Shown piece after piece: positions 44,793 through 53,862 of a stretch of 64,000 nt of DNA. Numbering within the stretch: position 1 is the first letter of the stretch; the number at the start of each line of letters is the position of its first letter. The notes beneath the pieces were generated by a model that saw nothing but the letters and a program-made list of their open reading frames with translations, did not search any database and was not told the DNA's origin. The translations under genes and the position numbers were made by a program. This DNA comes from an uncultured Ruminiclostridium sp. (GTDB lineage Bacteria; Bacillota; Clostridia; Oscillospirales; Ruminococcaceae). The stretch lies in the NCBI GenBank assembly GCA_947629925.1, contig CANRFO010000002.1, forward strand, positions 119,247 through 183,246, written 5' to 3'.

Positions 44793-45929
44793 ATGAACGA
44801 TTTTGAACATCTTATGAGCCTAAATACCCCCGCCTATATAATTGACGGGGAACAGCTCAGAAAAAATCTTGAACTTCTTCATCAGGTGGAAACCGCCAGC
44901 GGCGCACACATTCTCCTTGCGCAAAAATGCTACTCCGTCTATCAGACCTATCCGCTGATAGGGAAGTACATCAGCGGCTGCACTGCCAGCGGACTTTACG
45001 AGGCGCGTCTGGGTCACGAGGAAATGGGAAAGGAAAATCACATCTTTTCCCCCGCCTATACTGATGACGAGTTTGACGAGATACTTGACATCTGCGACCA
45101 CATCAGCTTCAACAGCGTTTCCCAGTGGGAAAAATTCAGGCAGAGTGTCCAAAGCTCCCCCAAAAAGCCCAGCTGCGGTATAAGGGTAAACCCCGAACAC
45201 TCCACCCAGTCCCACGGAATATACGACCCCTGCGCTCCTTTTTCAAGGCTCGGAGCCACCCGCAGCAGCTTTAAAAACGGATTTCCCGACGGCATAGAGG
45301 GACTTCATTTTCACACTCTTTGCGAGCAGAACGCTGACGCTTTGGCTGAAACGGCGAAAGCCTTTGAGGAAAAATTCGCCGATTTTCTTCCCAAAATAAA
45401 ATGGCTGAATATGGGTGGCGGACATCACATAACCCGTTCTGATTACGATATAGACCTGCTTGTAAAAACCGTAAAGCACTTCACCGAAACCTACGGCGTG
45501 ACCGTTTACCTTGAGCCCGGCGAAGCGATAGCGCTTAACGCAGGCCGGCTTGCGGCGACCGTTCTTGACACCGTACACAACGGTATGGATATTGCTATAC
45601 TTGACGCCTCCGCCGCCTGTCATATGCCCGATGTGCTGGAAATGCCCTACCGACCCAATATCGTAAACGCAGGCGAACCAAACGAAAAGCCCTATACTTA
45701 CCGCCTTGGCGGGAACACCTGCCTTGCGGGGGATATTATCGGGGATTACAGCTTTGACCGCCCGCTGAAAGCAGGCGACCGCCTTTTCTTTGAGGATATG
45801 GCAATCTACTCCATGGTAAAAAACAACACCTTCAACGGAATGGCTCTTCCATGGATATACTTTTATTCCGACGGAAAACTGAAGCTTTTAAAAAGCTTCG
45901 GATACGAAGATTTTAAAGGAAGGCTTTAA
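44793..45929 (+). CDS. nspC: carboxy(nor)spermidine decarboxylase
   Basis: NspC is a PLP-dependent alanine-racemase-fold decarboxylase that converts carboxyspermidine to spermidine. The 378-residue protein has the PLP lysine in LLAQKCYS (about residue 45), GLHFHTLCEQ, a glycine-rich MGGGHHIT and the LEPGEAIA block. No clear ribosome site precedes the ATG; with the CASDH stop 4 bases away, translation is probably coupled. It closes the polyamine operon at a strong terminator. Confidence 0.92.
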   Translation: MNDFEHLMSLNTPAYIIDGEQLRKNLELLHQVETASGAHILLAQKCYSVYQTYPLIGKYISGCTASGLYEARLGHEEMGKENHIFSPAYTDDEFDEILDICDHISFNSVSQWEKFRQSVQSSPKKPSCGIRVNPEHSTQSHGIYDPCAPFSRLGATRSSFKNGFPDGIEGLHFHTLCEQNADALAETAKAFEEKFADFLPKIKWLNMGGGHHITRSDYDIDLLVKTVKHFTETYGVTVYLEPGEAIALNAGRLAATVLDTVHNGMDIAILDASAACHMPDVLEMPYRPNIVNAGEPNEKPYTYRLGGNTCLAGDIIGDYSFDRPLKAGDRLFFEDMAIYSMVKNNTFNGMALPWIYFYSDGKLKLLKSFGYEDFKGRL

Positions 45930-45965
45930 AAAAGCCCGAAGGAAAAAATTCCTTCGGGCTTTTTG
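45930..45965. terminator. terminator of the polyamine operon
   Basis: AAAAGCCCGAAGGAA pairs with TTCCTTCGGGCTTTT around a 4-base loop; it serves convergent genes. Confidence 0.9.
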
Positions 45966-45979
45966 CAGGACTACTATTA

Positions 45980-46672
45980 TTAACTTTTTATCTCAAAAGA
46001 CGTTATCTTTTCAAAGGTTCCGTTTGTGATACCGTCGGTGACTGTTCCGATCTCAGAATATTGAAGCATAAATTCCTCGGCGGTCACAGTAATGCTGACG
46101 CTGTCCTTTTCTTCCAGCTCGTCAGCTATCTGCTGATAATACTCGCTGTCAGTTCCGAAAGTAAAGTATATATTCTCATTTGTATATTTTTCATCAGGAG
46201 TTGACCACGGCTCATAATAAGGCGTAAGGCTTGGCAGAGACCTGCGGCTTTCTTCGTCAAGCTCAAAACTAATCGTATACATTTCTCGCTCTTTGTCAAG
46301 ATAAGAAGCTGTGCCGTTTAAAGTGATACCGCCTTTAAGATGAACTTCCTGTAAATATACATAAGAAGGATTTTCGTACATATCTGTGCCGTATCGTGAC
46401 ACCGCCTTTGTAACGGTAAATCCGTTCCAGTTGGAATTTTCCTTCAGCTGCTTCCAGCTTCCCGAACCTGTTTTCCTGTCGTCCTTCGGTGTTCCGTAAG
46501 GAACGGCGAAGCAGAGATCAAGAGCGTAATCCTTGTCGTTGTTTTCTGTTACATCGTCCATTAAAGCTGCGTTGCCGTCAAGCATTTCAAAAGGCGCCTT
46601 TTCCGCCTCGGAACAAGCGGAAAATGAGAGCGCTGCAGCGCAGGATATAATAATTGCGATAATCTTTTTCAT
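45980..46672 (-). CDS. hypothetical lipoprotein
   Basis: The 230-residue protein has a signal peptide with lipobox FSAC (about Cys20). I do not recognise the mature domain; it has a DYALDLCFAVPYGTP start and alternating beta-type segments. I start at 46672 because AAAAAGGAGGAAAAATTT precedes this ATG. It is divergent from a small Xre regulator and probably controlled by it. Confidence 0.65.
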   Translation of the reverse strand: MKKIIAIIISCAAALSFSACSEAEKAPFEMLDGNAALMDDVTENNDKDYALDLCFAVPYGTPKDDRKTGSGSWKQLKENSNWNGFTVTKAVSRYGTDMYENPSYVYLQEVHLKGGITLNGTASYLDKEREMYTISFELDEESRRSLPSLTPYYEPWSTPDEKYTNENIYFTFGTDSEYYQQIADELEEKDSVSITVTAEEFMLQYSEIGTVTDGITNGTFEKITSFEIKS

Positions 46673-46694
46673 AAATTTTTCCTCCTTTTTCATT

Positions 46695-46741
46695 ATTTTA
46701 GCACATTTTATTCTAAAAGTCAATAGAATATTTTATTCTAA
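46695..46741 (-). promoter_or_regulatory. lipoprotein promoter with operator-like repeats
   Basis: On the minus strand TTGACT (46718-46723) and TAAAAT (46695-46700) are 17 bases apart. The plus strand carries ATTTTATTCTAA twice (46705-46716 and 46730-46741), and the palindrome TAGAATA-TTT-TATTCTA lies at 46724-46740. The copies flank the -35 box, a good site for the divergent Xre protein. Confidence 0.65.
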
Positions 46742-46779
46742 CATAAAATAATATCATAACACTAAAGGGGTATTGTTTT

Positions 46780-46992
46780 ATGTACAGAAGAATACGCGAT
46801 ATGCGGGAAGACAGAGACCTTAATCAGACGCAGCTCGCCCAGGTGCTTCATTGTAGTCAGCGAACATACAGCTACTACGAGTCGGGCGGGCATGACATAC
46901 CGACAGGAATATTGATACGCCTTGCGGATTTTTACGGCGTATCGGTGGATTATCTTTTGGAACGCACAGATAAAAAAGAGATCAATAAATGA
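46780..46992 (+). CDS. small Xre-family transcriptional regulator
   Basis: The 70-residue protein is a single helix-turn-helix domain (LNQTQLAQVLHCSQRTYSYYE) with the typical C-terminal end GVSVDYLLERTDK. AAAGGGGTATT precedes the ATG. It is divergent from the lipoprotein gene, and repeats in between suggest that it represses that gene and possibly its own. Confidence 0.85.
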   Translation: MYRRIRDMREDRDLNQTQLAQVLHCSQRTYSYYESGGHDIPTGILIRLADFYGVSVDYLLERTDKKEINK

Positions 46993-47020
46993 CTTTGTTC
47001 ATAAGAACCAAGTCATTTTT
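46987..47020 (+). terminator. terminator after the Xre gene
   Basis: AAATGACTT-GTTC and GAAC-AAGTCATTTTT form an interrupted stem with a T-run; it overlaps the end of the coding region. Confidence 0.65.
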
Positions 47021-47055
47021 ATTTTAAAATTTGTAAATAAATTTATATAAAACAC

Positions 47056-47084
47056 TTGACAAATTATTAAAACGTTGCTATAAT
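47056..47084 (+). promoter_or_regulatory. consensus promoter for the RHH-clpB operon
   Basis: TTGACA (47056-47061) and TATAAT (47079-47084) have a 17-base spacer, an exact consensus match. Confidence 0.9.
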
Positions 47085-47118
47085 TATTACAGAAATTCAA
47101 AAGAACAGGAGCAGGAAT

Positions 47119-47784
47119 ATGAGCAAAAGCGTATACAGTCTTGTCCTCACCGATCAGGTGGTGGACGCGATAGACTCCCTCGCCTACACAATGGGCGTCA
47201 GCCGCTCCGCCCTTATCGACCGTATCTTAGCGGGACACGTCAGCTACACCACCCCCGAAATGCGCATAAACAGCATATTCGACAGCGTCAGCCGACTTAT
47301 GGGACAGCGGGGCGGATTTATCGTGCAGAATATGCAGGCGGGGGATCAGATGATGTCAATCCGCTCTTCTCTGAAATACAAATACAAGCCCACCGTCCGT
47401 TACAGCTTACAGCTTTTCCGTGACGGGGAAAAGACTGAGGGGGAGCTGAAGGTCAGCTTCCGCACTCAGTCCGCCGAGCTTAAAGCTCTGATGGAGGATT
47501 TTCTCAGGATATGGGCGGCGCTGGAAAACAAATATATTGCTGAAAAGCTCCCCGCCGACATTCATTACGTCATTGAGGACGGAAGATTTACCCGCTCCTT
47601 TACCCTTCCCGAAAGCTACAAAAGCAAGACTGACGAAGAAACAGCCGCCGCCATAACCTCATACATCCATATGTTTGACGATGTGCTGAAAGTATACTTT
47701 GCAAATCTTGACGGCGGGAACGCTGCGGGAGCGGTAGTCGAACGTTACGGCGAATATCTGAAAAAAGGAATACCCATATTATAG
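47119..47784 (+). CDS. ribbon-helix-helix-domain protein upstream of clpB
   Basis: The 221-residue protein begins with a ribbon-helix-helix DNA-binding motif (VYSLVLTDQVVDAIDSLAYT and GVSRSALIDRIL, residues 5-38). The rest has no family I can name. ClpB starts 40 bases downstream on the same strand, so this protein may be an operon regulator of the chaperone gene. That role is inferred from position only. AACAGGAGCAGGAAT precedes the ATG. Confidence 0.65.
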   Translation: MSKSVYSLVLTDQVVDAIDSLAYTMGVSRSALIDRILAGHVSYTTPEMRINSIFDSVSRLMGQRGGFIVQNMQAGDQMMSIRSSLKYKYKPTVRYSLQLFRDGEKTEGELKVSFRTQSAELKALMEDFLRIWAALENKYIAEKLPADIHYVIEDGRFTRSFTLPESYKSKTDEETAAAITSYIHMFDDVLKVYFANLDGGNAAGAVVERYGEYLKKGIPIL

Positions 47785-47824
47785 AGAGATTTCCTAACAA
47801 CAAACGCAGGAAAGGAGAACACCT

Positions 47825-50431
47825 ATGAACACTCAGAAATTGACAAAAAAATCCCTTGAAATTTTGCAGGAGGCGCAGACCATAGCCACGCAGAACAGCA
47901 ATCAGCAGATAGGTCAGTGCCACCTGCTCCTTGCCCTTTTGCAGCAGGAGGAGGGGCTTATCCCTCAGCTCTTGCAGTCTATGAACAAGGACGTTCCCGC
48001 CATAACGACCGCCGCTGCCCGCATAGTTGACGGCGAGCCGAAGGTAACAGGCAGCGGCGCAAGGGAACTGAACAGCCTTTACATCACCTCCGAGCTTGAC
48101 AAAGCATTGACTGCCGCCGAGGAGGAGGCAGGACGAATGAATGACGAATTTACCAGCGTGGAGCATTTGTTCTTAGGACTTCTTGACAAAGCGGCAGGCA
48201 GAGTAAACGACCTGTTCAAGACCCACGGCATAGACAAAAACGCCTTCCTTGCCGCCCTGAAAACGGTTAGAGGGAACACCAGAGTCACCACCGACAGCCC
48301 TGAGGATACCTACGACGTGCTGAAAAAATACGGTCAGGACCTTGTAGAGCTTGCCCGACAGAACAAGCTTGACCCCGTCATCGGCAGGGACAGCGAAATA
48401 AGGAGCGTTATACGTATCCTCAGCCGCAAGACCAAGAACAACCCCGTCCTGATAGGCGAGCCCGGCGTTGGCAAGACCGCCATAGCCGAGGGACTTGCCC
48501 TGCGTATCGTCCGCGGGGACGTTCCCGTGGGACTTAAAGACCGCCAGCTTTTCAGCCTTGATATGGGAGCATTGGTAGCGGGCGCAAAATACAGAGGCGA
48601 GTTTGAGGAACGTCTTAAAGCGGTTTTGCAGGAGATAAAGAAAAGCGAGGGCAAAATAATCCTCTTTATCGACGAGCTTCACCTGATAGTCGGCGCAGGA
48701 AAGACCGACGGCGCTATGGACGCGGGAAATATCTTAAAGCCAATGCTTGCCCGCGGCGAGCTTCACTGCATAGGCGCCACGACACTTGACGAGTACCGCA
48801 AGTACATTGAAAAGGACGCCGCCCTCGAACGCCGTTTCCAGCCTGTTCAGGTGGACGAACCTACCGTTGAGGACACCGTTTCCATACTTCGTGGGCTTAA
48901 AGAGCGTTACGAGGTTTACCACGGCGTAAAGATACAGGACCAGGCGCTTATCTCCGCCGCAGTCCTCTCCAACCGCTATATCAGCGACCGTTTCCTCCCC
49001 GACAAGGCGATAGACCTTGTGGACGAGGCCTGCGCTTTGATAAAGACGGAAATGGAATCAATGCCCACCGAGCTTGACGAGCTTTCCCGCCGCATAATGC
49101 AGCACGAGATAGAGGAGGCCGCCTTGAAAAAGGAGGACGACAAGCTGTCCCAGGAGCATCTTGCCGAGATACAGCAGGAGCTTTCCGAAATGCGTGAGCA
49201 GTTCAGTGAAATGAAAGCCAAGTGGGAAAACGAAAAGAACGGCATAAACCGTGTTCAGGCTCTCCGCAAGGAGATAGAGCAGTTAGGCGGCGAGATCGAG
49301 CAGGCAAAGCGCGAATACAACCTGAACAAAGCCGCCGAATTGCAGTACGGCAAACTGCCCAAGCTGCAAGCAGAGCTAAAGGAGCAGGAAAAGCTGGCGG
49401 AGGAACAAAAAAGCTCCTCGCTTCTCCGTGACAAGGTGACTGAGGAGGAGATAGCCCGCATAATCTCCCGCTGGACGGGAATACCCGTTTCAAAGCTTAT
49501 GGAGGGCGAGCGTGCCAAGCTGCTGGGAATGGAGGACATTCTTCATCAGCGTGTCATCGGACAAAATGAGGCGGTGGAAAAGGTTAGCGAGGCTATCCTC
49601 CGCTCAAGGGCTGGAATACAGGACCCCAACCGTCCAATAGGCTCCTTCCTGTTTCTCGGACCCACAGGCGTAGGCAAGACCGAGCTTGCCAAAGCCCTTG
49701 CGCAGGCGTTGTTTGACGACGAGCGGAGCATAGTGCGCATAGATATGACCGAGTATATGGAAAAGTACAGCGTAAGCCGTCTTATCGGCGCACCTCCGGG
49801 ATATGTAGGCTACGAGGAGGGCGGACAGCTTACCGAGGCGGTACGCCGCAAGCCCTATTCGGTAGTGCTTTTTGATGAGATAGAAAAGGCTCACCCCGAC
49901 GTGTTCAACATTCTCCTGCAAGTCCTTGACGACGGCAGGATAACCGACAGTCAGGGCAGAACAGTGGATTTCAAGAACACCATAATAATCCTCACCAGCA
50001 ACTTAGGCTCAAGCCTTATCCTTGACGGCATAACCGAGAACAACGAGATATCCCCCGACGCCAAGTCGCAGGTGGAGCAGCTTTTAAAATCTCAGTTCCG
50101 CCCCGAATTTCTCAACCGTCTTGATGAGATAGTATTCTACAAGCCCCTTGCCAAGTCTGAGATTGGCAGCATAGTTGACCTTATGATAAAGGACCTCTCC
50201 CGCCGCCTTGAGGACAAGCGCCTTGAAGTAACAGTGACCGAAGCGGCAAAGGACTTCATAATCGAAAACGGCTACGACCCCGTATACGGCGCAAGACCAC
50301 TGAAACGCTTCATTCAGAGCAAGGTGGAAACTCTTATCGCAAGAGCCATAATTGCCGACAGATTAAAAGAGGGCGACAAGCTGACGATAGACTGCGACGA
50401 AAACGGATTGACCCTTTCGGAAAATAAGTAA
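47825..50431 (+). CDS. clpB: ATP-dependent disaggregase ClpB
   Basis: ClpB is a hexameric AAA+ chaperone that resolves protein aggregates with DnaK. The 868-residue protein has the Clp N-domain pair, AAA1 with GEPGVGKT, a long coiled-coil M-domain (about 410-525, rich in E/K/Q) and AAA2 with GPTGVGKTE; the full M-domain separates it from ClpC. AAAGGAGAACACCT precedes the ATG. No CIRCE or CtsR operator is visible upstream; the promoter in front of the RHH gene drives the pair. Confidence 0.96.
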   Translation: MNTQKLTKKSLEILQEAQTIATQNSNQQIGQCHLLLALLQQEEGLIPQLLQSMNKDVPAITTAAARIVDGEPKVTGSGARELNSLYITSELDKALTAAEEEAGRMNDEFTSVEHLFLGLLDKAAGRVNDLFKTHGIDKNAFLAALKTVRGNTRVTTDSPEDTYDVLKKYGQDLVELARQNKLDPVIGRDSEIRSVIRILSRKTKNNPVLIGEPGVGKTAIAEGLALRIVRGDVPVGLKDRQLFSLDMGALVAGAKYRGEFEERLKAVLQEIKKSEGKIILFIDELHLIVGAGKTDGAMDAGNILKPMLARGELHCIGATTLDEYRKYIEKDAALERRFQPVQVDEPTVEDTVSILRGLKERYEVYHGVKIQDQALISAAVLSNRYISDRFLPDKAIDLVDEACALIKTEMESMPTELDELSRRIMQHEIEEAALKKEDDKLSQEHLAEIQQELSEMREQFSEMKAKWENEKNGINRVQALRKEIEQLGGEIEQAKREYNLNKAAELQYGKLPKLQAELKEQEKLAEEQKSSSLLRDKVTEEEIARIISRWTGIPVSKLMEGERAKLLGMEDILHQRVIGQNEAVEKVSEAILRSRAGIQDPNRPIGSFLFLGPTGVGKTELAKALAQALFDDERSIVRIDMTEYMEKYSVSRLIGAPPGYVGYEEGGQLTEAVRRKPYSVVLFDEIEKAHPDVFNILLQVLDDGRITDSQGRTVDFKNTIIILTSNLGSSLILDGITENNEISPDAKSQVEQLLKSQFRPEFLNRLDEIVFYKPLAKSEIGSIVDLMIKDLSRRLEDKRLEVTVTEAAKDFIIENGYDPVYGARPLKRFIQSKVETLIARAIIADRLKEGDKLTIDCDENGLTLSENK

Positions 50432-50435
50432 AATA

Positions 50436-50469
50436 AAAAACCGAGGTAAATTTTACCTCGGTTTTTTTA
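50436..50469. terminator. terminator between clpB and flotillin
   Basis: AAAAACCGAGGTAAA and its complement form a near-perfect stem with T-runs on both strands; the genes converge. Confidence 0.85.
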
Positions 50470-50481
50470 TTCAAGGATTGC

Positions 50482-51873
50482 TTATTCAGCCTTTTCCTCT
50501 GTTTCCTTATTTTCATTGTCCGCAGGCGTTCCCAGGAACGCAGGCAAGTCCATACCCGCCTGTTTGAACACCTCGCCCAAAGGAGGAACAGACTTCATCA
50601 GCCCCGAAATAAAGTTTGCGGTGGAGCTTTTTCCGTCTGACGCGCCGCTGTCCCAGACAGTTACCTTGTCTATCTTGATGTTCTTGATAGCGTCTACCTG
50701 TATCCTCATCAGCTCTTCCAGCTTGTCGGAAACTATCAGCTTAACTGCGTCGTCAGCATTTCCGCCTGCCGCGTTTACAATTTCACGCAAACCTTCCGCC
50801 TGCTTTTGCAGTATCTCCTTGGCACCGTTTGCCTGCGCCTCCATTTTAGCGAAGATAGCGTCAGCCTCACCCTTTGCCTTGCGGCGCATAACCTCAGCCT
50901 CCGCGTCAGCGGCTATCTGAGCCTGCTCCTTAGCGATCTGAGCCTTTACGATAACGTCCGCCTGCTGAGTAGCTCTTTCCAGTTCCGCACGGGTCTGCTC
51001 CGCCTCCCTCTGAGCAATGTAGGCCTCTTCCTTCGCCTTAGCCTCCTGAACAGCCTCTGCGGCGGTAGCCAGCTTCAGCGCTTCCGCTTCCTTTTCACGC
51101 CTGTTCGCTTCGGATTGAGCAACTTCTATCTTGGCGTCGTTTTCACCCTTGATAGCAAGAGCGTTAGCGGCAGAAACCTGGATACGCTGATCTCTCAGTG
51201 CGTTTGCACGGCCGATCTCACCGTCTCTCTCCTTTTCAGCAACGCTCTTTTTCGCGTCGTTGATAGCTTTTGCGGCGGCCTCTTTACCGAGAGCGTCGAT
51301 ATATCCGCTTTCGTCGTTTATATCGGTCACGTTTACGTTGATAAGTCTCAGACCGATCTTCTTCAGCTCTATTTCCACGTTGTTTGAAACAGCCAGCAGG
51401 AACTTGTCACGGTCGGTGTTTATCTCCTCAATGTCCATGGTAGCAACTACCAGACGGAGCTGACCAAAGATTATGTCCTTTGCAAGCTCCTGTATCTCAT
51501 TCATACGCAGTCCCAACAGACGTTCTGCAGCGTTCTGCATAATGCCCGGCTCGGTGGAGATACCTACCGTGAAACGGGAGGGAACGTCGATACGGATATT
51601 CTGCTTAGACAGCGCATTTTTCAGATCCACGTTTATTGAGATAGGAGTAAGGTCCAGATACTGAAAAGACTGAAGCACAGGGAAAATGAATGCGGCGCCG
51701 CCGTGGATACATTTTGCGGAACGCGCCTGACCGTTTTTCTCCGAGCCGACCTTACCGTAAATTACCAGCACCTTGTCGGAAGGGCACTTGCGGTAACGTG
51801 AAAGTATTGCGATCACAAGCGCTACTAGTATCAGTACGCCTACGCCGATCGCTATGATGATTGTTTCGGGCAT
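50482..51873 (-). CDS. floT: flotillin (SPFH-domain membrane scaffold)
   Basis: The 463-residue protein has one N-terminal membrane hairpin (about 3-24), an SPFH domain (about 28-200) and a long Glu/Ala-rich coiled-coil (about 205-370), then a short tail. Flotillins form membrane microdomains and hold signalling or secretion proteins. GGAGGAAATTTACA precedes the ATG. The NfeD-like gene lies 50 bases upstream on the same strand, the usual pairing (yuaF-floT in Bacillus). Confidence 0.92.
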   Translation of the reverse strand: MPETIIIAIGVGVLILVALVIAILSRYRKCPSDKVLVIYGKVGSEKNGQARSAKCIHGGAAFIFPVLQSFQYLDLTPISINVDLKNALSKQNIRIDVPSRFTVGISTEPGIMQNAAERLLGLRMNEIQELAKDIIFGQLRLVVATMDIEEINTDRDKFLLAVSNNVEIELKKIGLRLINVNVTDINDESGYIDALGKEAAAKAINDAKKSVAEKERDGEIGRANALRDQRIQVSAANALAIKGENDAKIEVAQSEANRREKEAEALKLATAAEAVQEAKAKEEAYIAQREAEQTRAELERATQQADVIVKAQIAKEQAQIAADAEAEVMRRKAKGEADAIFAKMEAQANGAKEILQKQAEGLREIVNAAGGNADDAVKLIVSDKLEELMRIQVDAIKNIKIDKVTVWDSGASDGKSSTANFISGLMKSVPPLGEVFKQAGMDLPAFLGTPADNENKETEEKAE

Positions 51874-51923
51874 TGTAAATTTCCTCCGTCATTTTATATA
51901 TTGCGCAGTGTTGTTTCTGCGCT

Positions 51924-52586
51924 TCAAACCTTTTCCACCACCACAGTGGAGCCTGAGATTATATCCACCACCCTGACTGTCACGCCTGTGGGAATGGAAT
52001 TTTCTCCCTCGCACACGGCGTCAAATTCCATAAATCTTTCGCCGCAGCTTACGTTTATTTTACCCATACCTTTTCCCTGCGGGGGAATGGGAATGTACAC
52101 CGTTCCGTTTTCGCCAAGCAGATTTTTAACATTGAAGTTTCCGTTCTGCGCCAGCTTTGAAGACCATTGTATTATCTTTGCCACCAACACCATGCCTCCG
52201 AAGCCCAGCGCCGCTGCCAGAAACATAGCCGCCCATGCGGGGATACCGCAGGAGATAGCCGCTATGCCGCTCCAGCCGAAAATGCAGAGAAAAGCGATAA
52301 CGCTCTGCACCGACAGCAGCCTGAAATCCGCTATATCTGCGGGACTGCTTATATCGTGCTGGGAAATATCCCCAACATCCGCGTCAAAGCTGTCTGCGCC
52401 GTCAAATCCGTCAGGCGTATCAAGCCCTGAGGTGTCGCTGGGATTTATTCCTCCTCCGCCGTCGCCAAGTCCCACCAGCAGCAGGATAGTCTGTATTATC
52501 AGAACAAGTGTTGCGGGAACGGCTATACAATAAAGTATCTGTTCAGTGAGCTGAAGTCCGTCCCACCATGCGCTGAACCATTCCAT
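51924..52586 (-). CDS. NfeD/YuaF-like membrane protein
   Basis: The 220-residue protein has one membrane segment near residues 18-40, an acidic Gly/Asp loop, two or three further segments (about 90-140), and a C-terminal OB-fold domain (LLGENGTVYIPIPP onward). This is the stand-alone NfeD form that partners flotillins. It is the first gene of the nfeD-floT unit. Confidence 0.85.
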   Translation of the reverse strand: MEWFSAWWDGLQLTEQILYCIAVPATLVLIIQTILLLVGLGDGGGGINPSDTSGLDTPDGFDGADSFDADVGDISQHDISSPADIADFRLLSVQSVIAFLCIFGWSGIAAISCGIPAWAAMFLAAALGFGGMVLVAKIIQWSSKLAQNGNFNVKNLLGENGTVYIPIPPQGKGMGKINVSCGERFMEFDAVCEGENSIPTGVTVRVVDIISGSTVVVEKV

Positions 52587-52905
52587 AGTCCTCTTCCTTT
52601 CAAAGCATTACTGTTATTTGTCTTTTTTTCGTGTTTATCCCACATTTTTCGCCGCTAACGGCAGGGAAAGATCATATTTTTCCGATATTTTCATCACCTG
52701 ATTGTAAATTTTATTTACATACATTATATCATATTATATTTTCTTGTCAATACAAAAATCAAACTTCCCCTTAAAATCGTCCCTTTGCATAAAACCCGCA
52801 AAATCTTTTGTGCAAAACATAGAAAAGCATATTTGCCTATTGCTATTATTATAAAAAGGTGCTATTATGTAAGTAAATGATATTTACTAAAAAGGAGGGA
52901 GACAT
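52587..52905. promoter_or_regulatory. divergent promoter region between nfeD and the Xre/TPR gene
   Basis: The 319 bases hold no gene. For nfeD the minus strand has TTGACA (52745-52750) and TATAAT (52723-52728), 16 bases apart. For the Xre gene the plus strand has TTGCTA (52840-52845) and TATTAT (52863-52868), 17 bases apart. Confidence 0.65.
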
Positions 52906-53430
52906 ATGAACCGTTCCGAACTGGGAAAGAAAATAAAGGAAGCCCGTCTTGCGAAGAAAATGACCCAGACGGAGGTGGTAGGCAATTTTATAACCCGCAA
53001 TATGCTCAGTCAGATAGAAAGCGGCGTAGCCACGCCCTCCCTGAACACTCTTGAATACCTTGCGGGAGTGCTTGACATTCCCGTGCAGACTCTCATTCCC
53101 GACAGCAGGGAAGCTCAGGCGGAAACAGAAAGCGACGCCGACAAGCTGTGCGAAGCGAAGCAGCTTTTCCGTGACGGTGAATACGACCGCTGTTCTCAGA
53201 TAGCGAAAACTCTTGCCGACAGTAAGTTCAGCGATGAAGCCGCCGCCCTTGACGCCCGCTGCTATTTTAACATGGCAGTCATGGCGGAGAAAAACGGCGA
53301 TTACGGAAAAGCCGCCTTTCTCGTTCAGCAGGCTGACGAGCTTGCCGACGTAGGCATTTACGCTTCCCGTGACATCAAGATAGCAGGCGCTCTCGTGCTG
53401 AACCGCGTGGCGGAAAAGCTGACAAAATGA
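52906..53430 (+). CDS. Xre-family regulator with TPR-like C-terminal region
   Basis: The 174-residue protein has an N-terminal helix-turn-helix (KMTQTEVVGNFITRNMLSQIESG, residues 19-41) and a C-terminal part with paired helices (AKQLFRDGEYDRCSQIAKTL, AVMAEKNGDYGKAAFLVQQAD) that resemble tetratricopeptide repeats. Such regulators may sense a peptide or partner protein. AAAGGAGGGAGACAT precedes the ATG. SdpI follows after 21 bases. Confidence 0.8.
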   Translation: MNRSELGKKIKEARLAKKMTQTEVVGNFITRNMLSQIESGVATPSLNTLEYLAGVLDIPVQTLIPDSREAQAETESDADKLCEAKQLFRDGEYDRCSQIAKTLADSKFSDEAAALDARCYFNMAVMAEKNGDYGKAAFLVQQADELADVGIYASRDIKIAGALVLNRVAEKLTK

Positions 53431-53451
53431 TTTTATTCAGAGGGGATAAAA

Positions 53452-53817
53452 ATGATCTGGTTCCGGATTTTTATGCTGATATGCTTGCTTTTGACTCCAT
53501 TGACAATGCTGCTTATCGGCCGCAGCTTCAAAAATCATCCTCCAAAGGAAATAAACGGCATATACGGCTACCGCACCAAGCGTTCCCGTCAAAGCGAGGA
53601 AGCGTGGGAGTTTGCTCACATATACTGCGGTAAGATCTGGCAGACAGCGGGAATGATAATGCTTCCTCTTTCCGCCGCCGCAATGCTTCCTTTTTTCGGC
53701 AGCAGCGTGAATACGACAGCAATTGCAGGACTTATTATTTTAACTTTGCAAACGCTTGTTATGTGCATTACCATAATTCCCGTTGAAAACGCATTGAAGA
53801 AAAAATTCGGCAAATAA
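53452..53817 (+). CDS. SdpI-family membrane protein
   Basis: The 121-residue protein has three or four membrane segments and the SdpI signature NGIYGYRTKRSRQSEEAWEFAHIYCGKIW. In Bacillus, SdpI gives immunity to the SdpC toxin and takes part in signalling through its repressor; other members are of unknown role. GAGGGGATAAAA precedes the ATG. The neighbouring Xre/TPR gene is its likely regulator. Confidence 0.85.
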   Translation: MIWFRIFMLICLLLTPLTMLLIGRSFKNHPPKEINGIYGYRTKRSRQSEEAWEFAHIYCGKIWQTAGMIMLPLSAAAMLPFFGSSVNTTAIAGLIILTLQTLVMCITIIPVENALKKKFGK

Positions 53818-53862
53818 ACATACGCTTTCCGAAGCTCACAAAATGATTTCATTCATAAAAAC

